Assembly (NCBI RefSeq): GCF_005938745.2
Contig: NZ_VCBX02000001.1
Coordinates: 6,400,501 to 6,464,500, forward strand
Direction: 5' to 3'
Source of the DNA: Rhodococcus sp. KBS0724
Lineage (GTDB): Bacteria; Actinomycetota; Actinomycetes; Mycobacteriales; Mycobacteriaceae
DNA length: 64,000 bases
Shown: positions 55,462 to 64,000 of the stretch, piece after piece
Numbering within the stretch: the stretch's first letter is position 1
Layout: each line of letters begins with the position of its first letter
Program-made: the position numbers and the translations under genes
Notes under the pieces: model-generated
What the model was told of the DNA's origin: nothing
Seen by the model: only the letters and a program-made list of their open reading frames with translations
Databases searched by the model: none

Positions 55462-56016
55462 ATTTTCTCCTCTACGTGTCGCAGACCATAGTAGGGAGAT
55501 CTTCCCGAGGCACAATCCAGTCTCACTGAGATCCCACTGCGTAAACGCCCGGTACACAGATTTCGGATGACGGCGTTCAGAGCCTCCAACGCACGTCGTT
55601 GCGCCCGCAGAAGACTCGGCGCGGACTCGATCCGATTCGAGTGTTTTCCACCGACGCCTCGCGGCCACACGACGCCCCGAACTCAATTGCCTAATTCATA
55701 TCGAAAACGCAGATCGGCGACGAATTATATTGTTATCAATTGGATTTAGAACTTCCGAGTCAGCCGTGAGAGGTTTGCGCAGAAGGCTGGAATCCCGATT
55801 GTGGCGGCACCTCGCCGACAAGGGTCCGGGACCTTCACCGCCTAATCCAGGCCCTCCCCGAGACCACACAATGAAGACTCGACGTGAGATCGAGGCACCT
55901 TCGCTCATACGCTCCACCGCGACGACAATCCGTCGCGGTGGACGGTCGCACACAGAAACCTCACACCAGATACACAGAAAGGTCGGCATCCTCCATCCCA
56001 GGGCTATGCCGCACGG
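55462..56016. other. 555-base spacer between the LysR and ABC-transporter genes
   Basis: No credible gene is visible on either strand. Apart from the terminator hairpin at 55913-55942 and the promoter presumed for the LysR gene, nothing was recognised. A short AT-rich patch lies at 55710-55745. Confidence 0.6.
55913..55942 (-). terminator. stem-loop terminator after the ABC-transporter operon
   Basis: A perfect 12-bp stem (TCCACCGCGACG with its complement) and a 6-base loop lie 75 bases past the stop of the last ATPase gene at 56017. Confidence 0.82.
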
Positions 56017-57036
56017 TCAACTGGCGACGAGTGGACGTGCATCCGTTTCGTCAAGCGGATAGTGGCACGCCGCGAACTGGCCTGGGCGAACCTCACGCAT
56101 CTGTGGTTCTTCACTCTCACAGCGCAACTGCACCTTGGGGCACCGCGTCTGGAACCTGCAGCCTGGCGGTGGCGCAAGTGGCGAGGGCACATCACCTTCG
56201 AGCGCAGGGCCGGCAAACGCACGATCGGGATCGGTCAGGGGAACCGAGTCGAGGAGAGCCCTCGTGTACGGATGGGCCGGATTATCGTAGAGCTCAATGG
56301 AATCCCCGAACTCGCACACCTTACCCAGGTACATCACCATTACTTTATCGCTGAAGGAACGGACCACTCCGAGATCGTGGGCGATGAAGACGACGGTAAG
56401 GTCGTATTTTCTCTTCAACTCCTCTAACAAGTTGAGGATTTGTGCTTGAACGGATACGTCTAGTGCCGAGACCGGCTCGTCGCAGATCAGTAGGCGAGGA
56501 TGCAAAGCCAATGCCCGTGCGATCGCCACGCGCTGGGCCTGTCCGCCGGACAGCTGGCGAGGAAGCATGTCCGCGAATCGTTCGCTTCCCAACCCAACCT
56601 GGTTCAGTAGCCCCTCCGCGGCCGTTGACTTCTCGTCAGAATTCGATCCAGCAATGGAGAGTCCCTCGACTACAACCTCTTTGACCGGCCGACGAGGATT
56701 CAGCGACGCTACGGGGTCCTGGAAGATCATCTGCATGTCGCGACGCAGTTCACGCAGTTGTTTCTTGCCCACTCGCTCGATCCGATGTTCGCCGAAGCGG
56801 ATCTGTCCGGAACTGATGTGGTCCAATCGCAGCACGGCGCGACCGGTTGTCGACTTACCGCATCCCGACTCTCCGACAATTCCCAACGTCTCGCCCGGCA
56901 GCACATCGAAGCTCACCGTCGACACCGCCTGAACGGTACCGGAATTCGTGTGGTACTCGACCACCAAATCCGTGACACTCAACAGCGCGTCATCCCCGCG
57001 CAGATGCGCTGTACCGCTACCTGCCAACGAACTCAC
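56017..57036 (-). CDS. Opp/Dpp-type ABC transporter ATP-binding protein (OppF-like)
   Basis: 339 residues. Walker A GESGCGKST, signature LSGGQAQRVAIARAL, Walker B LLICDEPVSALD and the oligo_HPY C-terminal segment with clustered Cys (GCRFQTRCPKV...C) are present. It overlaps the preceding ATPase gene by 20 bases. With its partner it energises the permease at 58076-59937. It should serve both binding lipoproteins in the window. Confidence 0.94.
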   Translation of the reverse strand: MSSLAGSGTAHLRGDDALLSVTDLVVEYHTNSGTVQAVSTVSFDVLPGETLGIVGESGCGKSTTGRAVLRLDHISSGQIRFGEHRIERVGKKQLRELRRDMQMIFQDPVASLNPRRPVKEVVVEGLSIAGSNSDEKSTAAEGLLNQVGLGSERFADMLPRQLSGGQAQRVAIARALALHPRLLICDEPVSALDVSVQAQILNLLEELKRKYDLTVVFIAHDLGVVRSFSDKVMVMYLGKVCEFGDSIELYDNPAHPYTRALLDSVPLTDPDRAFAGPALEGDVPSPLAPPPGCRFQTRCPKVQLRCESEEPQMREVRPGQFAACHYPLDETDARPLVAS

Positions 57037-58030
57037 CTCCTGAAAATTCCGGCACCACAGTGGTAACCGGGTGAAAGCACGACACCTCGTGCTCCAGAGC
57101 CACCGGCGTCATGATCGGTCCTGAGGCCCGGCAGTCCTCGGTTGCATACGCGCAACGGGGGGCGAAACGACACCCTGCAGCCACAGCGGTGGGGTCCGGA
57201 AGCGAACCCGAAATGAGCTGAAACGGGGTGTGCCGCTCGTGTCCGATCGTGGGTGTGGCAGCGAGCAGTGCGTGCGTGTACCTGTGCCTGGGCGCCTCGA
57301 ATACCTTTCGAGTCGAGCCGATCTCGGCCAGTCTCCCGGCATACATCACCGCGACCCGATCGGTACGGCCCGCCACCACGGCTAGATCGTGGCTGATCAA
57401 GATCATCGACATGCCACGTTCACGTTGAACACCGCGCAGCAGGTCGAGTATCTGACGCTGCACCGTGACATCCAGTGCCGTGGTCGGCTCGTCCGCGATC
57501 AGCAGATCCGGTTCGGCCGACAGAGCAATCGCGATCATGACCCTCTGGCGCATACCACCGGACATCTCGTGTGGGTAGTTCCGCAGACGCCGCTCCGGGT
57601 CGGGCACTCCTACTTCTTGGAGCAACCCCAACGCCCGGCCTTTAGCTTCCGACCGACTGACACCGAGGTGCTTGCGCATACCCTCGGTCAACTGTCGTTC
57701 CACCCGGACAACCGGATTCAGAGAACGACCGGGGTCCTGGAAAACCATGGAAATGTGCTTACCCCAGACCTCACGCTGTTCGCTCTGCGGCAACGACAGC
57801 AGGTCACGACCCTGGAAGTACACCTCACCGGAGCGCGCCGACCGTCCGGGCATGAGGCCCATGACCGCCCGTGCCATCACTGATTTTCCGGACCCGGACT
57901 CACCGACAACCCCCAGCGACTGAGCGGGGTCGACGTCCAACGTCACATCGTCGACTGCTCGAACGATTCCCCGTGACGTACCGATGTACGCGCGCAGGTT
58001 CCTCACTGCGAGAAGTGGATCAGTACTCAT
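57017..58030 (-). CDS. Opp/Dpp-type ABC transporter ATP-binding protein (OppD-like)
   Basis: 337 residues. Walker [10 protein letters not shown], signature [15 protein letters not shown], Walker [13 protein letters not shown] and the C-terminal [15 protein letters not shown] segment of oligo_HPY proteins are seen. It follows the permease gene by 45 bases. The typical pair of ATPases marks a peptide/nickel/opine-type importer, used here probably for an aromatic or conjugated acid given the catabolic neighbours. Confidence 0.94.
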   Translation of the reverse strand: MSTDPLLAVRNLRAYIGTSRGIVRAVDDVTLDVDPAQSLGVVGESGSGKSVMARAVMGLMPGRSARSGEVYFQGRDLLSLPQSEQREVWGKHISMVFQDPGRSLNPVVRVERQLTEGMRKHLGVSRSEAKGRALGLLQEVGVPDPERRLRNYPHEMSGGMRQRVMIAIALSAEPDLLIADEPTTALDVTVQRQILDLLRGVQRERGMSMILISHDLAVVAGRTDRVAVMYAGRLAEIGSTRKVFEAPRHRYTHALLAATPTIGHERHTPFQLISGSLPDPTAVAAGCRFAPRCAYATEDCRASGPIMTPVALEHEVSCFHPVTTVVPEFSGGEFVGR

Positions 58031-58075
58031 TAGCGGTTCAACCTCTCAGATGAAATACCGGACATGACGCTTCGA

Positions 58076-58990
58076 TCAGCTCTGCATGGATCGGTCGAAG
58101 CGATGCCGCAGGTAGTCGCCGATCTGATTCAATGCGAAGACGGTAAAGAAGATCACCGTGGCGGGGATGAAAACCAAGTGCGGATTGTCTGCGATGGAAT
58201 CCTTGCCGTCGTTGATCATTCCGCCCCACGACGGCGTCGGCGGCGGAATGCCCAAGCCCAGGAAGCTGAGTGAGCCCTCTGCCACGATCATCGTTGCCAT
58301 CACGATCGGCAGGTACGCCGCGAGGGGTGGCAGGACGTTGGGCAGAATCTCCTTGAACAGGATGCGGCCGTTGCCGGCGCCCATATTCAGGGCTGCCCGG
58401 ACGAACTCCCTCGCCGACCACGTCAGCGTGTTCGCCCGCGCGAGACGAAGGAACGTCGGGATGCCCGTAATTCCAAGACCGATAATCAGAATCGTGACGC
58501 TGGGCGTCATGATCGTCGTCAGAGCCAGCAGGAGAATCAGACCGGGGAAAGCCAACATCACGTCGGCCAGCAGGGTGACAATGGCGTCGCTCCACTTGCC
58601 GAAGTAGCCGGCCAGGAGCCCGATCAAACCGCCGACGACAAAACTCAGCAATCCAGCGATGGTCGCGACAAGCAACGATACTTGGGCGCCGTGAATAACT
58701 CTCGACAGCATGGACCGGCCCAGGGCGTCAGTACCGAGCAGAGTATCCAGCGACGCGAAGTCGATACTTTGCCGCGGAAGACCTATCGGCTGCTCGTACG
58801 ACGCGATCGGCAGGATTCCCGCGAACACGGCCAGGAGCAGGATCAGCCCAATCCAGAAGAACGACAACCAGACCAGTATCGAACGCGACTTTTTCGCTTC
58901 CGGTACCTGAGGAAGATTCCGACTGCTTTCCTCGGGGGCTTCGACTGGGTTCTCGACCGGAATTACGTGCACCGGATTCGTGACGATCAT
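58076..58990 (-). CDS. Opp/Dpp-type ABC transporter permease (OppC-like)
   Basis: 304 residues with a cytosolic N terminus, a first helix at about 37-60, the OppC_N region (LLGTDALGRSMLSRVIHGAQVSL) and five further helices; the EAA loop REFVRAALNMGAGNGRILF couples to the ATPases. Its ATG overlaps the OppB stop by 4 bases. It forms the inner-membrane channel with OppB. Confidence 0.94.
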   Translation of the reverse strand: MIVTNPVHVIPVENPVEAPEESSRNLPQVPEAKKSRSILVWLSFFWIGLILLLAVFAGILPIASYEQPIGLPRQSIDFASLDTLLGTDALGRSMLSRVIHGAQVSLLVATIAGLLSFVVGGLIGLLAGYFGKWSDAIVTLLADVMLAFPGLILLLALTTIMTPSVTILIIGLGITGIPTFLRLARANTLTWSAREFVRAALNMGAGNGRILFKEILPNVLPPLAAYLPIVMATMIVAEGSLSFLGLGIPPPTPSWGGMINDGKDSIADNPHLVFIPATVIFFTVFALNQIGDYLRHRFDRSMQS

Positions 58991-59937
58991 ACTTTGACTC
59001 CTCTTCGCACCCGTGGATCGATCACTCCGTAGCTGAGATCGACCAAGGTATTGACAAGCACGTAGACAACGGCGATGAAGGCCACCACGCCTTGCACCAT
59101 GATCACGTCACGCGAGATCATCGACGACGCTGCGAGTTGACCCAGCCCTGGGAGCGAAAAGAGCGTCTCCACAACAACTGTGCCTCCGATCAGCCTTCCC
59201 AGATTGATACCGAGAACGGTGATCAGAGAGAACGACGACGGGCGCAGTGCATGGCGGAACATCACATACTTGGCACTCATTCCTCTGGCGCGCGCCGCAG
59301 CGATGAAATCCTCGGACAAAGTGCTGATCAAGTCGGAGCGCAGCAAACGATGGAACGCGGCAATTTCGGTGAGGGCGATGGCCATTGCCGGCAAGAACGC
59401 GGACCTCAGGTTGGCCCCGAGTCCCTCACTGATCGGCGTCCACCCCATGACGGGAAACAAGCCGAGCTGGATCGCAAAGAAGAAGATCAACACCGGGCCG
59501 GCAATGAATGCGGGTACCGAGAGGAAAACGGACGACAACGCATTCAGACCGCGATCAAGTCCGCTTCCGGGAAATGACGCGCAGAGCACGGCAAACAAAA
59601 CCGATACAACAAGCGCTATCCCCAACCCCAGCGCCGCCAACTCCAGTGTGACCGGCAGCCTGTCGATAATTGCCGAACTAACCGACTGACCGGTGAGAGG
59701 TGACGTGCCTAGATTCCCGTGGAGCGCATCTCCCAACCAGTTCAAGTACTGCTGCCAGAGAGGCACATCGAGGCCGAGCTTGCTGTTCAGCGAGGCGATC
59801 GCGTCGGGCGTGGCATTCTCGCCCAGGATCACCTGCGCCACAGAACCGGGCGTGACGCCCATGACCGCAACCACAGCCATCGTGACGAGAAGCATCACGA
59901 GCAGACTCCGGCCGATCCTTTTTGCCAAGAGCATCAT
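58987..59937 (-). CDS. Opp/Dpp-type ABC transporter permease (OppB-like)
   Basis: 316 residues from ATG 59937, with AAGGAG 9 bases upstream. First helix at 10-30, periplasmic loop with LNSKLGLDVPLWQQYLNWL, then the EAA loop EDFIAAARARGMSAKYVMF and the DPRVR ending common to OppB permeases. It is the first gene of the four-gene transporter operon. The CMD-family and binding-protein genes lie upstream on the same strand and may be cotranscribed in part. Confidence 0.94.
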   Translation of the reverse strand: MMLLAKRIGRSLLVMLLVTMAVVAVMGVTPGSVAQVILGENATPDAIASLNSKLGLDVPLWQQYLNWLGDALHGNLGTSPLTGQSVSSAIIDRLPVTLELAALGLGIALVVSVLFAVLCASFPGSGLDRGLNALSSVFLSVPAFIAGPVLIFFFAIQLGLFPVMGWTPISEGLGANLRSAFLPAMAIALTEIAAFHRLLRSDLISTLSEDFIAAARARGMSAKYVMFRHALRPSSFSLITVLGINLGRLIGGTVVVETLFSLPGLGQLAASSMISRDVIMVQGVVAFIAVVYVLVNTLVDLSYGVIDPRVRRGVKV

Positions 59938-60193
59938 TGGATTTCTCTCCTTACCAACCTGCGACGAACTACCCGGACGTTGGACTCTCGGGATGTCCGC
60001 GATGTCATTTCGTGAGCCATAGCTCGTCCGTCCGCCGAGAGCTGGTCTCGCTCGAGCCAGTCATAAGGGCGCCATCGATCCTCTGTTTCGAATCATCATT
60101 GACCTTCCGGACTTCGTATCGGGGGGCGGCGGGAGCACCCAGTAGTCGACGAAGGTGCCCCCGTTGCTTTCCTTCCCGAGGAGGTCGCCGGGG

Positions 60194-60787
60194 TTAGGCC
60201 GAGCCTGCGCTCGCGGCCGCTTTCACCTGAACACGGCGGTAGCCTTCGATGTCCGGGTAGGGTGCGGTACGGTCAGGCTGCAGGTCAACCTCGAAGGTGT
60301 TGAGAAGCATCGCCAACATGGAAAAGTTTCCGAGGCTGCCGATGATATCGACAAGTCCGTTGTCGCCGAAGGCATTCAGCGCTTCCGCGAAGACTTCGTC
60401 GGAGACAAAATGGTTGCCGAGAATCTCCTGAGAGAATCGGTACAGAATCTGCTCGTCCGCGGCCTCGAATGCCGGCTCCTCGTTACGGGCGAGTCGTTCG
60501 ATGCTCTCACGCGAGACACCGGACTCAACTGCCTTGTCCACGTGAGCATTCCATGAGTACTGCGCATCGAAGAAGCGTGCAGCGATCAGCAAGCTCAGTT
60601 CGCGCAAGCGCAAGGGCAGGCTCGACTCGAACCGGCAGTACGCACCCAACGCCTCTACCTTCTCGCACAGCTCGGGGCTGCGGAGCCAGATGAGGAACGG
60701 ACCTCGAACAGCGCCACGGCGACCTGCGATCCGCGCACTGATCTCGGCCTGACGTTCGTTGAGATCGGTAAGTGGCGTGAGACGCAT
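60194..60787 (-). CDS. carboxymuconolactone decarboxylase (CMD)-family protein
   Basis: 197 residues, one AhpD/CMD-like helical domain: LPLRLRELSLLIAARFFDAQYSWNAHVDKA contains the conserved Glu and the terminal His, but not the CxxC of peroxide-reducing AhpD proteins. Members act in the beta-ketoadipate pathway as decarboxylases or as isomerase-like enzymes in other catabolic routes. It lies 257 bases upstream of the OppB gene and 345 bases downstream of the lipoprotein gene, all on the minus strand. Exact function unknown. Confidence 0.88.
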   Translation of the reverse strand: MRLTPLTDLNERQAEISARIAGRRGAVRGPFLIWLRSPELCEKVEALGAYCRFESSLPLRLRELSLLIAARFFDAQYSWNAHVDKAVESGVSRESIERLARNEEPAFEAADEQILYRFSQEILGNHFVSDEVFAEALNAFGDNGLVDIIGSLGNFSMLAMLLNTFEVDLQPDRTAPYPDIEGYRRVQVKAAASAGSA

Positions 60788-61132
60788 GGAAAACCTCCTG
60801 GGTAATAACGTTCATCGATATGACGTCGAATACGTCGATGTGATGTGGATTACGTCAGTAGACGCAAATACACTTTGGCATCCGCCGCGCCGCCGAACCA
60901 GCCCTATTCCACTCAACTAAAGCGTTCGAAATCGGTCGTCTTCCATCACGCGCCCGAGCACGCACGGTGGCGTCGTAAATACCTGTTTCACATCGATATT
61001 CGGACCTCGAGCAGTCGATCTATTCGAGCAGAGCACTAGTTCGCCAAAAGACGGGACGCATCGCCCCTCAGCAACAATGCGCCCCGTCGCTCGTGGATGT
61101 TCACGTGCGGTACAACCCGGAAAACAGGCAGG
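60788..61132. promoter_or_regulatory. spacer with TACGTC-type repeats and a terminator
   Basis: Just upstream of the CMD start, TGACGT (60820), ATACGTC (60829) and TTACGTCA (60851) form a cluster of ACGTC repeats, partly inverted, within 40 bases. This is a plausible operator for the CMD/transporter genes. The other half of the spacer carries the terminator at 61050-61088. No gene is seen. Confidence 0.4.
61050..61088 (-). terminator. stem-loop terminator after the module 2 binding-protein gene
   Basis: GACGGGACGCAT pairs with ATGCGCCCCGTC (11 of 12 positions) around a 15-base loop, 45 bases past the stop at 61133. Confidence 0.72.
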
Positions 61133-62704
61133 CTACTGATCAGCGAGCCACAACCCCGCTGTCAGCAGGGACCCTTCTCCGTACATCTGGATTCCGCCGA
61201 CCTTCTCGGATGCGATCGCAGTCTGCGAAGTGCGCAGGTAGAAGACGGCCGGCGAGATCTCGGCGAGACGCTCGGATACTGCTTCGTAGGCCGCCTTGCG
61301 ATCCTCCGCCGACGCGCCGGTGCGTCCAGCGACGAGCGCCGCATCGAGCTGATCATCCTTGATGCCCGACGAGTTTCGAGGCGACGTGCTGTAGAAGGAC
61401 CGGAACAATGACGGCTCGGGATCGATGAAGTTCGATGCCGCCACCATCATGTCGTAGCCCTTCTCTCCGTAGATTCGTCCCGACTCGGCCCAGTCGACGC
61501 GGTTGACCGAAACCTCGACGTTGTCGTACTGACTGAGCTGAGCCTGAACCGCCTGGGCAACCAATTCCTGCCCCGGAAACGCTGTGAATGTGAATGTCAG
61601 GGGATGGCCTTCCGCAGCGAACTGATCAAAGAGGTCCTGTGCCTTGGCCTTGTCGTAGGTATGCAAGGGCGTGTCCGTGTAGAACTGGTTTTCCTCCGGG
61701 AACAACGTGTCGGCAACAACGCCCGAGCCCTTCCCCACAGCGAGTTCCAGTCCCTCCAGATCGATTGCCGCACTGATTGCCTGACGCATCCGAACATCGT
61801 CGAACGGAGCTCGTGTCGTGTTCAGCGCGAGGAATGTCCCGCCGGCCATCGGCATCGACTGAACTTGGAACCCAGCAGTCGACGCTTTCTTCACAACCGA
61901 CCAATCAGCGGCCTGGACCAGATCGGCGCCACTGCTCACCACCGAATTCAGTCGCTGCTCTTCGTCCGCCGACGAGGTGAGTGTGATTCCGTCCAGATAC
62001 GGCCGCGGAGCGTCCCAGTATCCCGGGTTCTTGACCAGTTCGATCTTGCCCGCACGTGTCCAATTCTCCAAGGTGAACGGTCCGGCACCGATCGGATTGG
62101 CATCGAACGCTTGCGCCCCCTGTGCCAGTGCCGCCGGGGAGGCAATCCAGTTCATCGCTGTCCGCGAAACCTGATTTGCATAAGCCGGAGTCGGCTGCGT
62201 CAAAGTAACTTTCAGCGTCGTCGCGTCGACAACCTCGGTCGACTCGACCAGCGCGGCGTCAGGGGTGGAGTTGGAACCGAGCGACTTGTCCTTGAGTCGA
62301 TCCCAGTTGTACTTGACTGCATCCGAACCAAGCGGGGTGCCGTCGGAGAACTGAAGTCCGTCACGAAGTTCGAGTACGAAGGTCTTGCCGGCGTCGTCCG
62401 TCGAGAACTTCTCTGCCATCGAGAACATTGTCTCGTCGGTCTGCTCGTCGCCGTACATCAGCGTTCCGTACAACGAGTTGCCGAGCATGCCTTGCCCCTG
62501 CAGGTTGTTCTGAAGAATCGCGGGGTCGAGGTTGCGAGGCTCGCTCAGCATCACCGCGCGAACGGTACCGCCGGCAACGGGATCGCCTGAAGGTCCTGAG
62601 TTCGCCTCCGACGAGGAACCGGCAGCGCCACCTCCGCATGCCGACAGTGCCAGAGCGATGGAACACACCACCCCGAGCGTCGCGAGACTTCTCTTTCGGA
62701 ACAT
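61133..62704 (-). CDS. oligopeptide/nickel-type (SBP_bac_5) ABC substrate-binding lipoprotein, module 2 copy
   Basis: 523 residues from ATG 62704 (an ATG one codon upstream is also possible; AAAGGA is better spaced for 62704). Lipobox LSAC anchors Cys23. The mature protein is highly similar to that at 22638-24206 along its whole length, including LSEPRNLDPAILQNNLQGQG and IASEKVGGIQMYGEGSLLTAGLWL. With the OppBCDF genes downstream it forms a complete importer. The close similarity of the two lipoproteins implies related ligands and recent duplication or exchange between modules. Confidence 0.93.
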   Translation of the reverse strand: MFRKRSLATLGVVCSIALALSACGGGAAGSSSEANSGPSGDPVAGGTVRAVMLSEPRNLDPAILQNNLQGQGMLGNSLYGTLMYGDEQTDETMFSMAEKFSTDDAGKTFVLELRDGLQFSDGTPLGSDAVKYNWDRLKDKSLGSNSTPDAALVESTEVVDATTLKVTLTQPTPAYANQVSRTAMNWIASPAALAQGAQAFDANPIGAGPFTLENWTRAGKIELVKNPGYWDAPRPYLDGITLTSSADEEQRLNSVVSSGADLVQAADWSVVKKASTAGFQVQSMPMAGGTFLALNTTRAPFDDVRMRQAISAAIDLEGLELAVGKGSGVVADTLFPEENQFYTDTPLHTYDKAKAQDLFDQFAAEGHPLTFTFTAFPGQELVAQAVQAQLSQYDNVEVSVNRVDWAESGRIYGEKGYDMMVAASNFIDPEPSLFRSFYSTSPRNSSGIKDDQLDAALVAGRTGASAEDRKAAYEAVSERLAEISPAVFYLRTSQTAIASEKVGGIQMYGEGSLLTAGLWLADQ

Positions 62705-62707
62705 CAT

Positions 62708-63259
62708 GGTCCTTTCTAGATCTAACTCGGTGGTTATGAATTTGTCAGGGCCGCACCGAATCTCGAGCCGACAGACTCGTCGTATACGTCCTCGACACAG
62801 CACATCTCGTGCACGGAAACCGCGCCGGTCCATCACCTCGCCAACGAAGTGGGTAACGCAATGTCCATCCGAAATAGCTGACCGAAAGCCGATGTGGGGC
62901 AGGCTAAGAAGAGTTGCAGCCGCCTCGCCCCAACCCATCTCCGTCAAACTAGTCGTCCAGGATCGCCCGGGTCCACAGCCGATTGCGAAACCTTTGTATG
63001 CACAAAAGTGACGGCCGTCATAGTCTGCCGGGTAATCGTCGGTACGTCCGGCGACACCAACGAAATTCGTTCAGCTAATGATGCGTCCGTACCACTGGAT
63101 TGAAGGTACCGGCGAAAGATAACGTCACGACACAGATTCCGGCTACTACCCGTGGCACGCCTCACGGTTCGCCGTCACGACCCGGTCTCTGCACAGTCGC
63201 CCAATCCTATCTGCGGCGACGTTTCACAGGCACCCGCACGTCGGGAGAATAGAGGATCC
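62708..63259. promoter_or_regulatory. divergent promoter region between binding-protein gene and amidohydrolase copy B
   Basis: 552 bases without a convincing gene. It must contain promoters for both directions. An imperfect palindrome TTTGT-atgc-ACAAA (62993-63006) resembles operators of GntR/FadR-type regulators. The final 15 bases (63245-63259) are shared with the leader of amidohydrolase copy A; the rest is unique. Confidence 0.45.
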
Positions 63260-64000
63260 ATGTTCATTGTCGATTCGCAAATCCATATCTGGAAGGACGA
63301 GGCTCCGGATCGTCCGTGGCTTCCGGGGGCGCGTGAGCGTATCCGATTGAACGGTCATCGGGAGGAGTCGTTCAGTTACGAGGAGGCTCTCGGGTTGATG
63401 GATGAGGCGGGGGTGGATCGGGCGTTGATTCTGCCGCCGTCGTGGGAGGGTGATCGGATCGATTACGCGTTGGAGGCGTGTGAGGCGCATCCGGATCGTT
63501 TCGGGATCATGGCGCGTATTCCGCAGAACAAGCCGGTCGAGGGTGCGGCGATGATGAAGGATTTTGCGCAGAATCCGCATGTGAAGGGGACGCGGTTGAC
63601 GTTCCATCGTCCGCAGGACCGGAATTGGATGATCGACGGCACCAATGACTGGTACTGGCCTCTGGCGGAGGAGTTGGGTATCAAGACGATGGTGCATGCT
63701 CCGGTGTGGAAGGCGGAGCTCGGTGAGATCGCGGGTAAGCATCCGGAGCTCAAGATCATCATCGACCATATGGGGATCATGGCGCGGTGTGTCGACGATG
63801 CGATCGGGTATTGGGTGAAGGAGACGGCGGATCTGCATGTTCATCCGAATATTTTTGTGAAGGTTTCTGCTATTCCGGGGTATTCGACGGAGCCGTTCCC
63901 GAATCTCAATATCGCGAAGTATGTGCGGGAGATGGTTGATGCGATGGGTCCGGAGCGTTGTTTCTTCGGTACCGATATCACGCGTCTGCTCGGTCACGGG
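63245..64000 (+). repeat. inverted duplicate, arm B (amidohydrolase plus 15-base leader, truncated by window)
   Basis: Matches 42646-43401 on the opposite strand with a single synonymous difference and no gap across the whole visible length. The left junction is sharp, 15 bases before the ATG. The right end is outside the window. Confidence 0.93.
63260..64000 (+). CDS. amidohydrolase family 2 protein, copy B (3' end outside window)
   Basis: First 247 codons of the same protein as at 42484-43386, identical in amino-acid sequence where visible (DSQIHIW, VHAPVW, IDHMGIM, FFGTDI). It is divergent from the module 2 binding-protein gene and has a different upstream region, so it can be regulated independently of copy A. 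What follows it, for example a second TPP gene, is not visible. Confidence 0.93.
   Translation, partial: MFIVDSQIHIWKDEAPDRPWLPGARERIRLNGHREESFSYEEALGLMDEAGVDRALILPPSWEGDRIDYALEACEAHPDRFGIMARIPQNKPVEGAAMMKDFAQNPHVKGTRLTFHRPQDRNWMIDGTNDWYWPLAEELGIKTMVHAPVWKAELGEIAGKHPELKIIIDHMGIMARCVDDAIGYWVKETADLHVHPNIFVKVSAIPGYSTEPFPNLNIAKYVREMVDAMGPERCFFGTDITRLLGHG

Noticed and set aside
62894..63103. Small 69-codon plus-strand open frame in the spacer before amidohydrolase copy B
   Set aside because: No ribosome site and no recognisable pattern; probably chance.

Overview
The window looks like chromosome or megaplasmid DNA of a high-GC actinomycete, most likely Rhodococcus or a close relative in the Nocardiaceae. 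Reasons: strong GC preference at third codon positions with GTG/TTG starts, a full-length PknK-type kinase/LuxR protein, two DtxR/IdeR-type iron boxes, PucR, IclR and LysR regulators beside catabolic genes, and dense aromatic catabolism. No rRNA, tRNA, CRISPR array, phage gene or transposase was found. Genus is inferred from content only.

Layout. (1) 1-5.8 kb: an ECF sigma factor with its YCII partner, an HSL-type esterase, a short PucR-like regulator, a DUF4304 protein, a YbdK/EgtA-type carboxylate-amine ligase and a small Rho_N-like protein. (2) 5.9-14.8 kb: a hydantoin/oxoproline-type locus with an NCS1 permease carrying a C-terminal CxxC pair motif, hyuB, hyuA, a divergent AmiC-like cytosolic ligand-binding protein and a PucR regulator whose 3' end overlaps it. 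(3) 14.8-20.9 kb: LysR/LysE exporter pair, pknK, a second HSL esterase. (4) 21-28.5 kb, catabolic module 1: VOC protein, dihydroxyphthalate-decarboxylase-like protein and an oligopeptide-type binding lipoprotein on the plus strand, converging on IclR, FAH-family hydrolase, extradiol dioxygenase and flavin hydroxylase genes on the minus strand. (5) 28.7-36.2 kb, iron-linked region: siderophore-interacting protein, MFS exporter, flavin monooxygenase, then a divergent intergenic region with two iron boxes, a CmlS-type FAD halogenase and a coupled cation/proton antiporter. (6) 36.3-39.8 kb: serine hydrolase and a two-component system. (7) 39.8-64 kb, catabolic module 2: Ldh-family dehydrogenase, TPP decarboxylase, amidohydrolase, LhgO-like oxidase, aldehyde dehydrogenase, ABM enzyme, Rieske ferredoxin, DLH hydrolase, a second VOC/decarboxylase-like pair, flavin hydroxylase, HbpS-like protein, FAH hydrolase, second aldehyde dehydrogenase, second extradiol dioxygenase, LysR, a complete Opp-type ABC transporter, a CMD-family protein and a second binding lipoprotein, then a second nearly identical copy of the amidohydrolase gene in inverted orientation running off the window.

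How the genes fit together. Modules 1 and 2 repeat the same parts list (VOC + decarboxylase-like pair, flavin hydroxylase, extradiol dioxygenase, FAH hydrolase, binding lipoprotein), while only module 2 has transporter permeases and ATPases. The simplest reading is two related branches that import acidic aromatic compounds through one ABC transporter, shorten the side chain by mandelate-like chemistry (2-hydroxyacid oxidation, TPP decarboxylation, aldehyde oxidation), hydroxylate and decarboxylate the ring, and open it by meta-cleavage. The substrate cannot be read from the sequence. The most unusual points are the inverted amidohydrolase copies flanking about 20 kb of module 2, the apparently iron-controlled halogenase/antiporter unit, an Ldh-family enzyme lacking part of its cofactor region, and the zinc-ribbon-like tail on the hydantoin-type permease.
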